Assembly: GCF_001264245.1 (NCBI RefSeq)
Contig: NZ_CP011339.1
Coordinates: 2,046,001 to 2,110,000, forward strand
Direction: 5' to 3'
DNA: 64,000 bases
DNA from: Microcystis panniformis FACHB-1757
GTDB taxonomy: Bacteria > Cyanobacteriota > Cyanobacteriia > Cyanobacteriales > Microcystaceae
Shown: positions 44,351-52,839 of the stretch, one piece after another
Position numbering within the stretch: the stretch's first letter is position 1
Layout: each line of letters begins with the position of its first letter
Program-made: the position numbers and the translations under genes
Notes under the pieces: generated by a model
What the model was told of the DNA's origin: nothing
Databases searched by the model: none
What the model saw: only the letters and a program-made list of their open reading frames with translations

Positions 44351-45705
44351 GTTGACATACTCCCCGCATGAACGACGGGGGATTCTTATTCATAGTTCAA
44401 AGAAATCCACTTGTTATCTCTGGTTTCCCTTCAATAGTAGAGGCGGTTTTCTCCCCATGCTTTCGGTCTTCCGACCCAGATTCCCAATGCCCTTGGGTAC
44501 TGTTTTGCCATTCCATCCCGAGAACTTCCATTCCTCTTTTAAGAATATTTAAAGCCGCATTTGTATCACGACAGATTTTAATTCCACAGTGAGGACAAGA
44601 GTGAGTTCTAGTGCTTAGTGACTTTTTCACCCGATGACCACAATTAGAGCAATCTTGGGAAGTATAGTTGGGTGCAACCGCAACTATTGCTTTATCCCAA
44701 ATTTGGCCATAGTAGTCTAGCCATTGAGTGAATTGATACCAACCTGCATCAGTAATAGACTTAGCCAAGTTATGATTCTTGACCAGATTCGACACTTTTA
44801 AAGCCTCATACACCACAACATCGTTAGATGCCACTACGTTTCGGGCTAACTTAATCGCCCAATCTTTCCGCTGGCGTTGAACTTTCAGGTGGAGTTTACC
44901 CAGTCTTTTTCTGGTTCGATGGTAGCTCTTGGATTGAGGTTTTGCCCCTTTCCTATACTTTTTACTTAATCGTTTTTGTTGACGTTTTAGCCTTTTTTCT
45001 GCTTTTCGCAAATACTTAGGATAAACTACAGCATTGTCGTTTTGGTCTTTGTAAAAATATTGCAATCCCAGGTCAAGACCGATAACATTGCCTGTATAGT
45101 TTCCCTGCTCTTTGCGGTCAGCATCAAAGCAAAATTGGGCATAATACCCGTCGGCTCGGCGTACAACACGAACACGATTAATCTTTAGTCGAAAGAGGTC
45201 TTCTCTTGTTTCCTTGTCGCAATAAAGAGAAAAAGCACCGGCATTAAAACCGTCAGTGAAAGTAATATACATACAATCCTCTGAGAGTTTCCATCCCGAA
45301 ACCTTATACTCAACAGAGCGACAATGCTTTTTGAATTTTGGATAGCCTTTTTTCTTTTCTCCTTTTCGACAACGAGTATAGAAGTTAGAAATAGAAGCCC
45401 AAGCTCTTTCTGCACTGGCTTGACGAGCGGCAGAGTTTAACTTTTTGGCAAAAGAGAACTCTTGAGCAAGGACTTTGCACAGTGCATATAAATCATTTCT
45501 TCCTACCCCGAATTATCCATCCAGTATCTAACCGCTTTGTTACGAATAAATTGGGCGGTACGGATGGCTTCATCCAGAGCTTGGTATTGCTCTTTAGTGG
45601 CGTTTAGTAGCTTGGCTTCTCTAACTATCATGTCTTGATTTTATCACAAGAGGTGGTTGATAAGCAACTATTGAGAAGAAAAAGCCGCCAGGTCGGGCGG
45701 GGAAC
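44351..45705 (-). mobile_element. tnpB-only IS element 1 (IS200/IS605 type), defective
   Basis: The right end at 44351-44386 has a hairpin (CCCCG ... CGGGG, 44362-44380) following GTTGACATAC. A left-end hairpin (CCGCC ... GGCGG, 45685-45700) lies upstream of tnpB. No tnpA is present, so the element depends on a transposase in trans. In active relatives the right end also serves as the scaffold of the TnpB guide RNA (omega RNA). A minus-strand RNA covering about 44340-44500 is therefore the candidate here (inference). The outer limits are approximate. Confidence 0.65.
44397..45631 (-). pseudogene. tnpB: TnpB RNA-guided nuclease, single-base frameshift
   Basis: Start ATG at 45631: MIVREAKLLNATKEQYQALD, reading to WMDNSG and a stop at about 45505. 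The next frame continues at once with VGRNDLYALCKVLAQEF and stays open to 44397. One missing G in the run of four (CCCC at 45506-45509 on the plus strand) explains it. The RuvC residues are intact: VIGLDLGLQYF (Asp), VVYEALKVSNLVKN (Glu), CRDTNAALNILKRG (Asp), with the zinc ribbon CSNCGHRV ... CPHC between them. The restored length is about 411 residues. A sequencing error is possible, but so is true inactivation. Confidence 0.85.
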
Positions 45706-46009
45706 TTTAAACCCAATTTTTCGGTAAGCTCTCAGCTTTAGCGTTTGAGAATTTCCTCACTAGCCAAGGAGGCGCTATATAGCTCACTTATAGCAAAGGC
45801 CAGCCCTAGATCGGCAAAATTTCCATTTTCCTTTGTTTCTTCACCCAGTCCGAGTTGATTCCCAGAGACAGGCAAAACTACCATGACCGATAAGATTGCT
45901 TTTTTCCCAAAGCTTATACTTGTACTAAAATAACTATGGATAGTTTACTAAAGTCAGAATTACGGTCTTGACATCCTCACCGCCGTGAACGGACGGTGAT
46001 TCCCAAACC

Positions 46010-47392
46010 TCACGATTTAGGTTTCTGCTTCTTTCCCGAAGGATTTTTCGCACCTGCCTTAACAGATTTACTCTGTTCTGGTCTTATGGTCGCTCTACAG
46101 ACTGACACCGCAAGCCCTGCGGCCAAAATATTTTTACTCGCGTTAATATCTCGGTCATGGTGAGTCCCACAGTCTGGACAGTCCCATTCTCGAATATTTA
46201 ACGGCATTTTTTCAGCAATATACCCGCAATTACTACATCTTTTAGAGCTAGGAAACCATCTATCTATTTCGATGTAGTTTCTCCCATACCAACGGCATTT
46301 ATAGGCTAATTGTCGAGTTATTTCTCCCCAGCTTACATCAGATATTGCCTGAGATAATTTCGGGTTTTTGACCAGATTCTTAACGGCTAAATTCTCAACC
46401 ACAATCGTTTGGTTTTCACGAACTAATTGAGTGGTTAGCTTATGTAAATGGTCTTTTCTACTATCGGTGATTTGAGCGTGAATCCTTGCTACTTTGATTC
46501 TTGCTTTTTCTCGATTATTTGAGCCTTTCTGTTTTCTAGAAAGATTTTTTTGTGCCTTTCGCAGTCTCCGATAATGCTTTTTAAAATGCTTGGGATTAGA
46601 CACTTTGTCGCCATCGCTGGTAATCACGAGGCTACTAATTCCTAAGTCAATTCCAATGGCTTTATCTGTTACTGGTAAAGGCTTAATCGTTGGGTCATCA
46701 AATCTAATTGAAATATGCCAACGTCCAGACGGATGTAATCTGACTGTTACTGTGCTTGGTTCACAGCTTTCTGGTATTTGTCTTGACCATCGAATAGGTA
46801 AAGGTTCTGTGCATTTGGCTAAATAGATTTGTTTGTCTTTAAATTTAAAGGCTGACTTGGTAAATTCGGCACTTCCTCCTTGATGTTTTTTCTTAAAGTT
46901 AGGATACTTAGTACGACCAGCAAAGAAGTTAGTGAAAGCTGTTTGTAAATGTCTTAACCCTTGTTGTAAAGGTACACAGCTTACTTCGTTTAAAAAGTCT
47001 AATTCTTCGGTTCTTCGTTACTTAGTATGGTTCGATAGGGGGGCATAAATCGACTAAATCCTTATCTGGCAAGAGACTTAATTGATTAGTTCGCTCTAGA
47101 TCAAAAATAATTGACAAAAATCGCCAAATGCCTTTCTATATAAGGGTTCCATCCCTTATAACCCCCGTCCATTGCATAACAAAAACCGAAGAACCAATTC
47201 TTCTTGCTTTTTCCAATCGGTCAACATTGAAGAAGTTTGAGCGTAGCCTACTCTTTCTTGCTTTTCGTACCAAGCTTGTGTTCGTTCGTGGAGAGCTTTA
47301 TTGTAAACTAATCTTACACAGCCCAATGTGCGCCGCAATAGCGACTCTTGTGTTGGTGTGGGGTAAAATCGAAACGAGTAGGCTTTTTCCAT
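46010..47392 (-). pseudogene. tnpB: TnpB RNA-guided nuclease, split by an ISL3-like MITE
   Basis: ATG at 47392 opens MEKAYSFRFYPTPTQESLL and runs to TDWKKQEEL, where a 187-bp element interrupts it. After the element the frame resumes as EELDFLNEVSCVPLQQGL and stays open to 46010. Catalytic parts are intact: IGIDLGISSLVI (Asp), IVVENLAVKNLVKN (Glu), CSNCGYIAEK ... CPDC zinc ribbon and DRDINASKNIL (Asp). Excision with one 8-bp target copy gives AAG CAA GAA GAA TTA GAC, a perfect join of about 396 residues. Confidence 0.88.
47009..47195. mobile_element. ISL3-like MITE (187 bp) with 8-bp target duplication
   Basis: The ends are GGTTCTTCGTTACTTAGTATGG and, inverted, GGTTCTTCGGTTTTTGTTATG. AATTCTTC is present on both sides (47001-47008 and 47196-47203). 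The interior has no ORF. End sequence and 8-bp duplication recall the ISL3 family; no parent element is in the window. Confidence 0.85.
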
Positions 47393-47502
47393 ACCTCACA
47401 TTTTAGCATATATTTCGTAAACGATGCTCATATTTAACAGTAAAGCCGTCGTAGAACGACGGGGTTTCAGACCCAAATTTTCGATGACCATTAAATCTAA
47501 TC

Positions 47503-47624
47503 TAAGTAGGTGGGTGGAATTAAATATAAAATGAACGTAGGTTGGGTTGAAGCATGAAACCCAACGCCCGATTATGTTACGCTACCGCTAACCCATCCTA
47601 CAAATAATTGTGCCTACCTACTTA
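47503..47624 (+). mobile_element. MITE family 1, complete copy inside a small gene
   Basis: 122 bp, TAAGTAGGTGGGTGG to CCTACCTACTTA. TA is duplicated. Removing it with one TA joins AAT CTA GCC CTA in frame between the ATG at 47484 and the ORF that follows. The right tip carries GTG CCT ACC TAC TTA, in frame with that ORF. Confidence 0.85.
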
Positions 47625-47858
47625 GCCCTATTGAAAGAACAACACATAGAAATTAAAGGCGTATATTCTAGAGTAGTTATGATAATGTATAAAGATCAAT
47701 ATAAAGAAAAGAAACCTAAAGATAAAACCATCGCTGAGAAATTTAATACCTATCATTTTGTAAAGTATAAAGAGCAAGTGGTTGACTTATTAACCCGTGG
47801 GTGTAACGTTAGCGTCGAGACAAGGACAATTATCGAGGAGATGAAAAAATTATCATAA
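47610..47858 (+). CDS. Small unknown protein, 5' end interrupted by a MITE
   Basis: 82 residues if read from GTG inside the MITE tip. Before insertion it would have begun MTIKSNLALLKEQHIEIKG (ATG at 47484). The sequence is lysine-rich and helical in look, with KDQYKEKKPKDKTIAEKF and no family I recognise. It converges on the methyltransferase gene and could be the worn end of a larger gene that was cut when the upstream tnpB element arrived, since ATG 47484 follows that element's left end directly. Confidence 0.45.
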   Translation: MPTYLALLKEQHIEIKGVYSRVVMIMYKDQYKEKKPKDKTIAEKFNTYHFVKYKEQVVDLLTRGCNVSVETRTIIEEMKKLS

Positions 47859-47947
47859 AATATCCCGTGAGCTGCGTTACTTAGCTGCGTTAGCGTTAGT
47901 AATACACCCTAATTCTGATAAATTCAAACTATTTAAAATACGGGTTT

Positions 47948-49330
47948 TTATTGGTCTTTTTCATCCCAGAATATCAGAGATGAATAAAATTCCATCGCTA
48001 GGGAAGAATTGAGAAGCTGTAGTGTTTTCTGAGCAGTATCTAAATCATCAAAGCTTAAGAAGTAAACAGTATCATCGAAAATAACTGGTTGATTTTGATA
48101 GGGTGATATAAGTTGAAAATTCAGTTTCTTATAAAGTCCAGAAATGGCAATTTTAAAAGGAGAGAAGGTGTAAGAACCAACGCCGAATATAGAAAAATCT
48201 GGTTGATTTTGATAGATTTTGCTTTTTCTATTCCCAAAGTAATCTACATGATTAACTAGATACTGCCAAGTTTTTGGCGCTATATCTCGCATATTTTCTG
48301 TAGATTCACCAATAAACTTCTGAGTTACTAAAACGTATTTATTGATAATTTCTAGGCGATTTTGTGCCACATCTGAACCTTTAAGGAGAGGATAAAGATA
48401 GGTGGTTTCAATATCAACGATTTCCTTTAAACCATTGACAAAAATTCCATTAACTAACTGCAATTCCATGACTTTTGAGCAATCATGTTTAATACCTGAA
48501 CGCCATTTTTCTACTAGAGGATGCCGATGATATAACTTCTCTAGTCTGATAAAAGTATTTAAATCTCTGACTAGAATATCATTTTGATAACCAATACGCT
48601 GAAACTCCCTTTCCTCAAAACTCTTGAAAACATCACAAAAGTAATTTTCTGATTGAGAATCAAATTGACAAAATAGGAGACAAGCATCTACATTAGCTTG
48701 AAAATATTTTTGAGTGTTTATCGGATAAATTGCCGAATAGGTGAGATTAATTTTCTGAGTATAAATATAGTTCAAAATTTTTCTAGAAACGGCTGTTTTG
48801 CAGATAATTGCCAGATAAGCTGAACGATGATTAAGACATTCAATCAATTTAATTAACATCCATTCTGAAATATCAAAGTTACTTTTTCCTGTGATAGCAT
48901 CTAAACCCTGATAACCTTGAAAGTTACTTTTTTGCGGTAAATTGCTACCATTAATCAATCCCTGTTTTGAGTTTGTTATCCAAGGTAGATTCCCCAAGAA
49001 TAAAATATTCTCTTTCCATGCTTGAGTTAGAGCATTCCAATCACAGTCAAAAAAATTATTTTGATGAACTTGTATTCTTGTATCTTGGCATAATTGCTCA
49101 TCTTGGGCTATCTGTGCAACATAATTAGGATTAATTTCAAAGCCAAGAATTTTTTCAGTTTGTTTGAAGGTAGCTGCTGCCGATTTTAAAAAGTTTCCTG
49201 TACCACAAGTTGGCTCAATAATTACCTTGGGATTAACATTTATTTGTGATAACTTTTGGCAAATCTTTTCGGCTAACTCTAAAGGAGTTTGAAAGTCGCC
49301 GTATTCAACTTTAACTGGAGAAACTGACAT
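47948..49330 (-). CDS. Type II N6-adenine DNA methyltransferase (TaqI-like), frameshifted end
   Basis: 460 residues as read. The SAM motif I is VIIEPTCGTGNFLKSA (about 37-52) and the catalytic motif IV is ILFLGNLPW, an NPPY variant (about 110). The target-recognition part fills the C-terminal half. The frame ends at IFWDEKDQ, after a run of five A. With one more A it would read DEKRPIKTRILNSL and continue to a TAA at 47877, which looks like a natural C-terminus. So the end is probably lost by a one-base slip, or the tract is phase-variable. The endonuclease gene ends 2 bases before this start; the pair forms a restriction-modification unit. Confidence 0.82.
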   Translation of the reverse strand: MSVSPVKVEYGDFQTPLELAEKICQKLSQINVNPKVIIEPTCGTGNFLKSAAATFKQTEKILGFEINPNYVAQIAQDEQLCQDTRIQVHQNNFFDCDWNALTQAWKENILFLGNLPWITNSKQGLINGSNLPQKSNFQGYQGLDAITGKSNFDISEWMLIKLIECLNHRSAYLAIICKTAVSRKILNYIYTQKINLTYSAIYPINTQKYFQANVDACLLFCQFDSQSENYFCDVFKSFEEREFQRIGYQNDILVRDLNTFIRLEKLYHRHPLVEKWRSGIKHDCSKVMELQLVNGIFVNGLKEIVDIETTYLYPLLKGSDVAQNRLEIINKYVLVTQKFIGESTENMRDIAPKTWQYLVNHVDYFGNRKSKIYQNQPDFSIFGVGSYTFSPFKIAISGLYKKLNFQLISPYQNQPVIFDDTVYFLSFDDLDTAQKTLQLLNSSLAMEFYSSLIFWDEKDQ

Positions 49331-49332
49331 GA

Positions 49333-49992
49333 CTAATTCTCTCTATAAATAGCTATTAATCCTTCTTCTTGACCAGCAAGATCAATTACTCTAGTATATT
49401 GTAGTCTCCACTGTAAGGCGTTGGAAATGGTTAAAAATCCTTGTACTGGAGGATTAGCAAGAATTTCATCGGCTATATTGGCTGCTTCCATTTCATCAAC
49501 GGGTAAGTTTTTATCTAACATAAAGGCAATTAAATCATCTTTGTTACCCTGATTGTTTAAGATGTTGCGAATACCACGAGTCATCTGGAAATCAGCTGTT
49601 CTTTCAGCCGATACAAAAATTGTCGTGATCATTCTTAAATTGGCAGTGCGATTGAGACTATTATCTAACTTTTCATAAACAAAAATAATTAAGGAATATC
49701 CTAAGCCAAAAATCTTTTGTCTTGCGGATTTAAAAGGACAAGATGATTGTGGTTGTTTAGTACTGGTTACTTTTATATCAACCAGCAACTCAGGAAAATC
49801 GATACCACTGGCTGCATTACCCTCAACAAAATCATATTTTTCTTTTAGATATAGTTTAAACTTTTGTTCTAAGTAGGTTCCGATCGCTTTACCATCTGTA
49901 ACACCGTAGAGCGAAGCTTCTTGATGTTGAGACTCTAAAGCTGAAAATATAGCCGCCTCATTACCTAAAGATTCTTGGGTTAATCTTGACAT
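49333..49992 (-). CDS. Type II restriction endonuclease
   Basis: 219 residues. The centre has GIDFPELLVDIKVTSTKQPQ, which fits a PD-(D/E)XK core (acid, then D-x-K in VDIKV), at about residue 64-80. GYSLIIFVYEK follows as a core strand. The late part (IADEILANPPVQGFLTISNA) shows no named domain. Function is inferred from the core motif and from the direct coupling to the adenine methyltransferase, the classic order for type II systems. The recognition sequence cannot be told. Confidence 0.75.
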   Translation of the reverse strand: MSRLTQESLGNEAAIFSALESQHQEASLYGVTDGKAIGTYLEQKFKLYLKEKYDFVEGNAASGIDFPELLVDIKVTSTKQPQSSCPFKSARQKIFGLGYSLIIFVYEKLDNSLNRTANLRMITTIFVSAERTADFQMTRGIRNILNNQGNKDDLIAFMLDKNLPVDEMEAANIADEILANPPVQGFLTISNALQWRLQYTRVIDLAGQEEGLIAIYREN

Positions 49993-50654
49993 ATATAGCT
50001 AAATTAATTAATCTCCTCGTTTTTTCTATCTGACAAAATTAGCAAGCTTTCTTAATTATAAGTCAACTGCCATCTATGTAATACATCGCTGTGAAGCTTG
50101 AGACAAAATATTATCGCTCATAGTTTTTTCTTAATATGAGATACAGAAAAGTAGTCCTGTGACTTGGGATTAGCTTTGCTCAAGACTTTTAAATTAACTA
50201 AAATTATCGCGCACAACCCTTGTCTAAAACCTATCCCTTATAGAGATATTTCTTAACAATTTGGTCAGTAAGGACTCTAACCCTTATCCTGACTTGATTT
50301 CAGTTTTTTCTTTGTCATTAAGGGTGTCAACAAGGAATATTACAGATTGTTAACCGAGTCTTGAAAGCCCTGTGCTAAAAAGGTTTGAAATGTTAAGAAA
50401 GATGTGACTAATGGACAGGTCTAAAACCTCGCTCCTGGTTGGCGAAAAGTTTTTGGAGCGGAGTATAAATCCCCGTTACAAAAACGGACTCCTGCCCTCC
50501 GCTTGCTGCCTTCGTTAATTATTAACATAGACTGGGCGATGGTGGGGGAAAGAGGGTGAGCACCCATGGCCAAACTCGAAACCTAGCTGCTAACAAGCGA
50601 AAAAGTTGGGTTAGTATGAGGGGAGATTACCCTCTGAGGAGTTGCACTAATTAT
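49993..50654. other. Gap upstream of a 40-residue protein, possible structured leader
   Basis: No convincing gene. From about 50400 the sequence becomes GC-richer, with short inverted pairs (e.g. CGTTACAAAAACG at 50473-50485, and GGGGAGATTACCCTC at 50621-50635). This could be an untranslated leader or a small RNA in front of the 50655 gene. I could not match it to rnpB, 6S, tmRNA or SRP RNA. Confidence 0.35.
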
Positions 50655-50777
50655 ATGGACATCAAATTAATCCTGTTGGCACTAACGGCTGTATTCACCG
50701 TCTCTTGTCTCTTTTTCGGCACCCGCAACGGTTTTTATGATAGCGATAACTACGATGGCAATGGTTCCGCTCACTAA
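50655..50777 (+). CDS. Conserved small single-helix membrane protein (40 aa)
   Basis: From ATG 50655: MDIKLILLALTAVFTVSCLF, then FGTRNGFYDSDNYDGNGSAH. One membrane helix at the N-terminus and a short polar C-terminus rich in Asp, Asn and Gly. Small one-helix proteins of this form are common thylakoid or photosystem accessory subunits in cyanobacteria, but I cannot name this one. An in-frame ATG at 50556 would add 33 residues without membrane or family features, so I prefer the internal start. It ends 9 bases before the MBL-fold gene and may be cotranscribed with it. Confidence 0.65.
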   Translation: MDIKLILLALTAVFTVSCLFFGTRNGFYDSDNYDGNGSAH

Positions 50778-50786
50778 CCAGTTATC

Positions 50787-52442
50787 ATGATCAGGGTTGC
50801 CATGGTTCAACGCTCTACTGCTGTCTGGGGGTCAAAATCCCTTTTATCCTGTTTACCTTTTGGTGTCGGTCACGCATCGGAAGGGGTTTGTCTCCTACTG
50901 AAAATCGGTCCCTATCGCATACTTTTAGATTGCGGTTTGGCCGATATGCAACCCCTCACCCAAAATAAAAAACCCCCCGTGGATCTGGTGTTCTGTAGTC
51001 ATGCCCACAGCGATCACATCCGTGGGTTAATGGCTCTCCATCAGACCTATCCCCAATTGCCAGTTTATGCCAGTGAGGTGACAGTACAACTGCTGCCCCT
51101 ACAATGGCCCGATTCTGCTGAGGAAATCGGCAGTTTTTGTCAGGGTTGGCCATGGCGATCGCCGTTCGCTCTCTTTGATGATCTCACCGTCGAGATTTTT
51201 CCGGCCGGCCACCTACCCGGGGCTGCCGCGGTCCTATTCACCTACAAAACCCCCAAACGCACCTATAAAGTCCTCTATACCGGCGATTTTTCCCTATCTA
51301 ATTTTCAACTGGTGGAAGGATTATCGATCGATCTGCTGCGGGGAGTATCCCCCGATGTGCTGATTATTGAAGGCAGTTACGGCACAGAGCGCCATCCCCA
51401 CCGACGACAGCAGGAAAAACAGTTGATGAATCGCATCTATCATGCGATCGCTGAGGGACAAAATGTCCTACTACCCGTCCCCGCTTTGGGATTGGGTCAA
51501 GAAATTTTAAAATTACTGCGATCGCACCACCAATTCACAGGTCGCGACATTGATATCTGGGTTGGGGGCAAGATCGCTAAAGCCTGCGATGCCTACCTAG
51601 AAATTTTACCGCAATTTCCCGCATCTGTCCAGAATTTTGCCAAACATCAGCCCTTATTTTGGGATGAGCGCATCTGTCCCCGGTTGCGAAAGTTGCCAGA
51701 AAAACCGACACCTCTAGGGGGAACCACTCCGATAATTTTACTAATCGATCGCCTAGAGGAGGTGAGTAAATATCTGCAAGGGGATAAACCTTGGTTAATC
51801 TTAGTTCCCCAACACCTGCACGATATCAACCTGGAGAATCCCCGATTAAAAGCGGCACAGCGTTCGCGATTAATTAGCCAAGAAACCTATCTACTCGCGG
51901 AACATAGCGATAGTCGCAACACCACCCAACTAATCCATAACCTGCGACCGCAGCATATCATGTTCGTCCATGGCTCGCCCCTATATCTAGCGGATTTGAC
52001 CAGTTTAGAAGAATTACAAAGCCGTTATCAACTCCATTCCCCGGCCGTGGGAACTCTGGTGGAATTGCCTATTGGCGATCGCTTTATGCAACCGACACCC
52101 CCGGCCCCCAGCCACTATGAGGGAGAATTAAATGAATCGGATTCGACCATCACTATCACCTTACCAGAGCCGATCACCCGGGATCCCCGGTGGAGTAATT
52201 TCGCCGATACGGGACTGGTGGAAGCGCGCTGGCAAGGGGAAGAATTATTATTGCGGGGAGTCTCCCAACGGGAATTATTAAGCGAGAGTCCCAATCGCAT
52301 CACCAAAGCTTTAGAGGAGATGGATTGCTGTCGTGTCTGTGTCCACTACAAAAGTCAGCGCTGTTGGAATCCCGCTTCTCCCCTCTACGGTTTTAAAGTG
52401 GTTCCCGAAGGCTATTGTCCCGTTTTTGAGGCCAATATATAA
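50787..52442 (+). CDS. MBL-fold metallohydrolase (beta-CASP-like)
   Basis: 551 residues. Metal site HAHSDHIRG (about residue 72-80), a later GHLPGAAAVLF, and YTGDFSLSNF, the order found in metallo-beta-lactamase nucleases. A beta-CASP-like insertion is suggested by the length and by FVHGSPLYLADL, comparable to the His motif near the end of such domains. The C-terminus has CCRVCVHYKSQRCWNPASP and GYCPVFE, a cysteine cluster that may bind zinc or an Fe-S centre. RNA processing is a reasonable guess from the fold, but substrate unknown. The start could also be the ATG at 50802. Confidence 0.8.
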   Translation: MIRVAMVQRSTAVWGSKSLLSCLPFGVGHASEGVCLLLKIGPYRILLDCGLADMQPLTQNKKPPVDLVFCSHAHSDHIRGLMALHQTYPQLPVYASEVTVQLLPLQWPDSAEEIGSFCQGWPWRSPFALFDDLTVEIFPAGHLPGAAAVLFTYKTPKRTYKVLYTGDFSLSNFQLVEGLSIDLLRGVSPDVLIIEGSYGTERHPHRRQQEKQLMNRIYHAIAEGQNVLLPVPALGLGQEILKLLRSHHQFTGRDIDIWVGGKIAKACDAYLEILPQFPASVQNFAKHQPLFWDERICPRLRKLPEKPTPLGGTTPIILLIDRLEEVSKYLQGDKPWLILVPQHLHDINLENPRLKAAQRSRLISQETYLLAEHSDSRNTTQLIHNLRPQHIMFVHGSPLYLADLTSLEELQSRYQLHSPAVGTLVELPIGDRFMQPTPPAPSHYEGELNESDSTITITLPEPITRDPRWSNFADTGLVEARWQGEELLLRGVSQRELLSESPNRITKALEEMDCCRVCVHYKSQRCWNPASPLYGFKVVPEGYCPVFEANI

Positions 52443-52445
52443 TAA

Positions 52446-52673
52446 TTAGGGAGGCACAATTATTTGTAGGATGGGTTAGCGGTAGCGTAACATAATCGGG
52501 CGTTGGGTTTCATGCTTCAACCCAACCTACGTTTATCTTATATTTAAGTAGGGAGGCACAATTATTTGTAGGATGGGTTAGCGGTAGCGTAACATAATCG
52601 GGCGTTGGGTTTCATGCTACGTTCATCTTATATTTAATTCCACCCACCTACTTAATTCCACCCACCTACTTAA
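52446..52673 (-). mobile_element. Two nested or tandem MITE family 1 copies, inverted
   Basis: Read on the plus strand: a first copy from TAGGGAGGCAC (52447) to ATCTTATATTT lacks its far tip; a second begins at TAAGTAGGGAGG (52543) and lacks 14 bases in the middle (CATGCTACG in place of CATGCTTCAACC...). The far tip TAATTCCACCCACCTACTTA then appears twice in a row. The gap to the DUF2887 gene (52674-52839) holds no ORF. Confidence 0.8.
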
Positions 52674-52839
52674 TTAGGGCTGGCTGAAAAAGTTTCAGGG
52701 TTAGGAGTCAGTATTCCTGGATTTGCTCCATACAGAAATACTAAAAAATTAACAAAACCCTTATGAAGATTTTAACTCAGGCTCTGTAAGACTTTCCATA
52801 GCTAGTATAATACTGGGGGGGAGGTTCAGAAATAAAAGC

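Larger units (their letters stand above)
45967..47490 (-). mobile_element. tnpB-only IS element 2 (IS200/IS605 type), defective
   Basis: The right end at 45967-46003 begins CTTGACATC and has a TCACCG ... CGGTGA hairpin (45977-45999). The left-end hairpin CCGTCGT ... ACGACGG is at 47446-47462, followed by TTTCAGACCCAAATTTTCG. No tnpA. The two elements lie head to tail, with 45706-45966 between them holding no gene. A guide RNA would be read on the minus strand through about 45960-46090 (inference). Limits approximate. Confidence 0.65.

Noticed and set aside
50400..50650. A known structural RNA (rnpB, 6S, tmRNA or SRP)
   Set aside because: None of the conserved core sequences I know for these RNAs could be seen; kept only as an unnamed leader.
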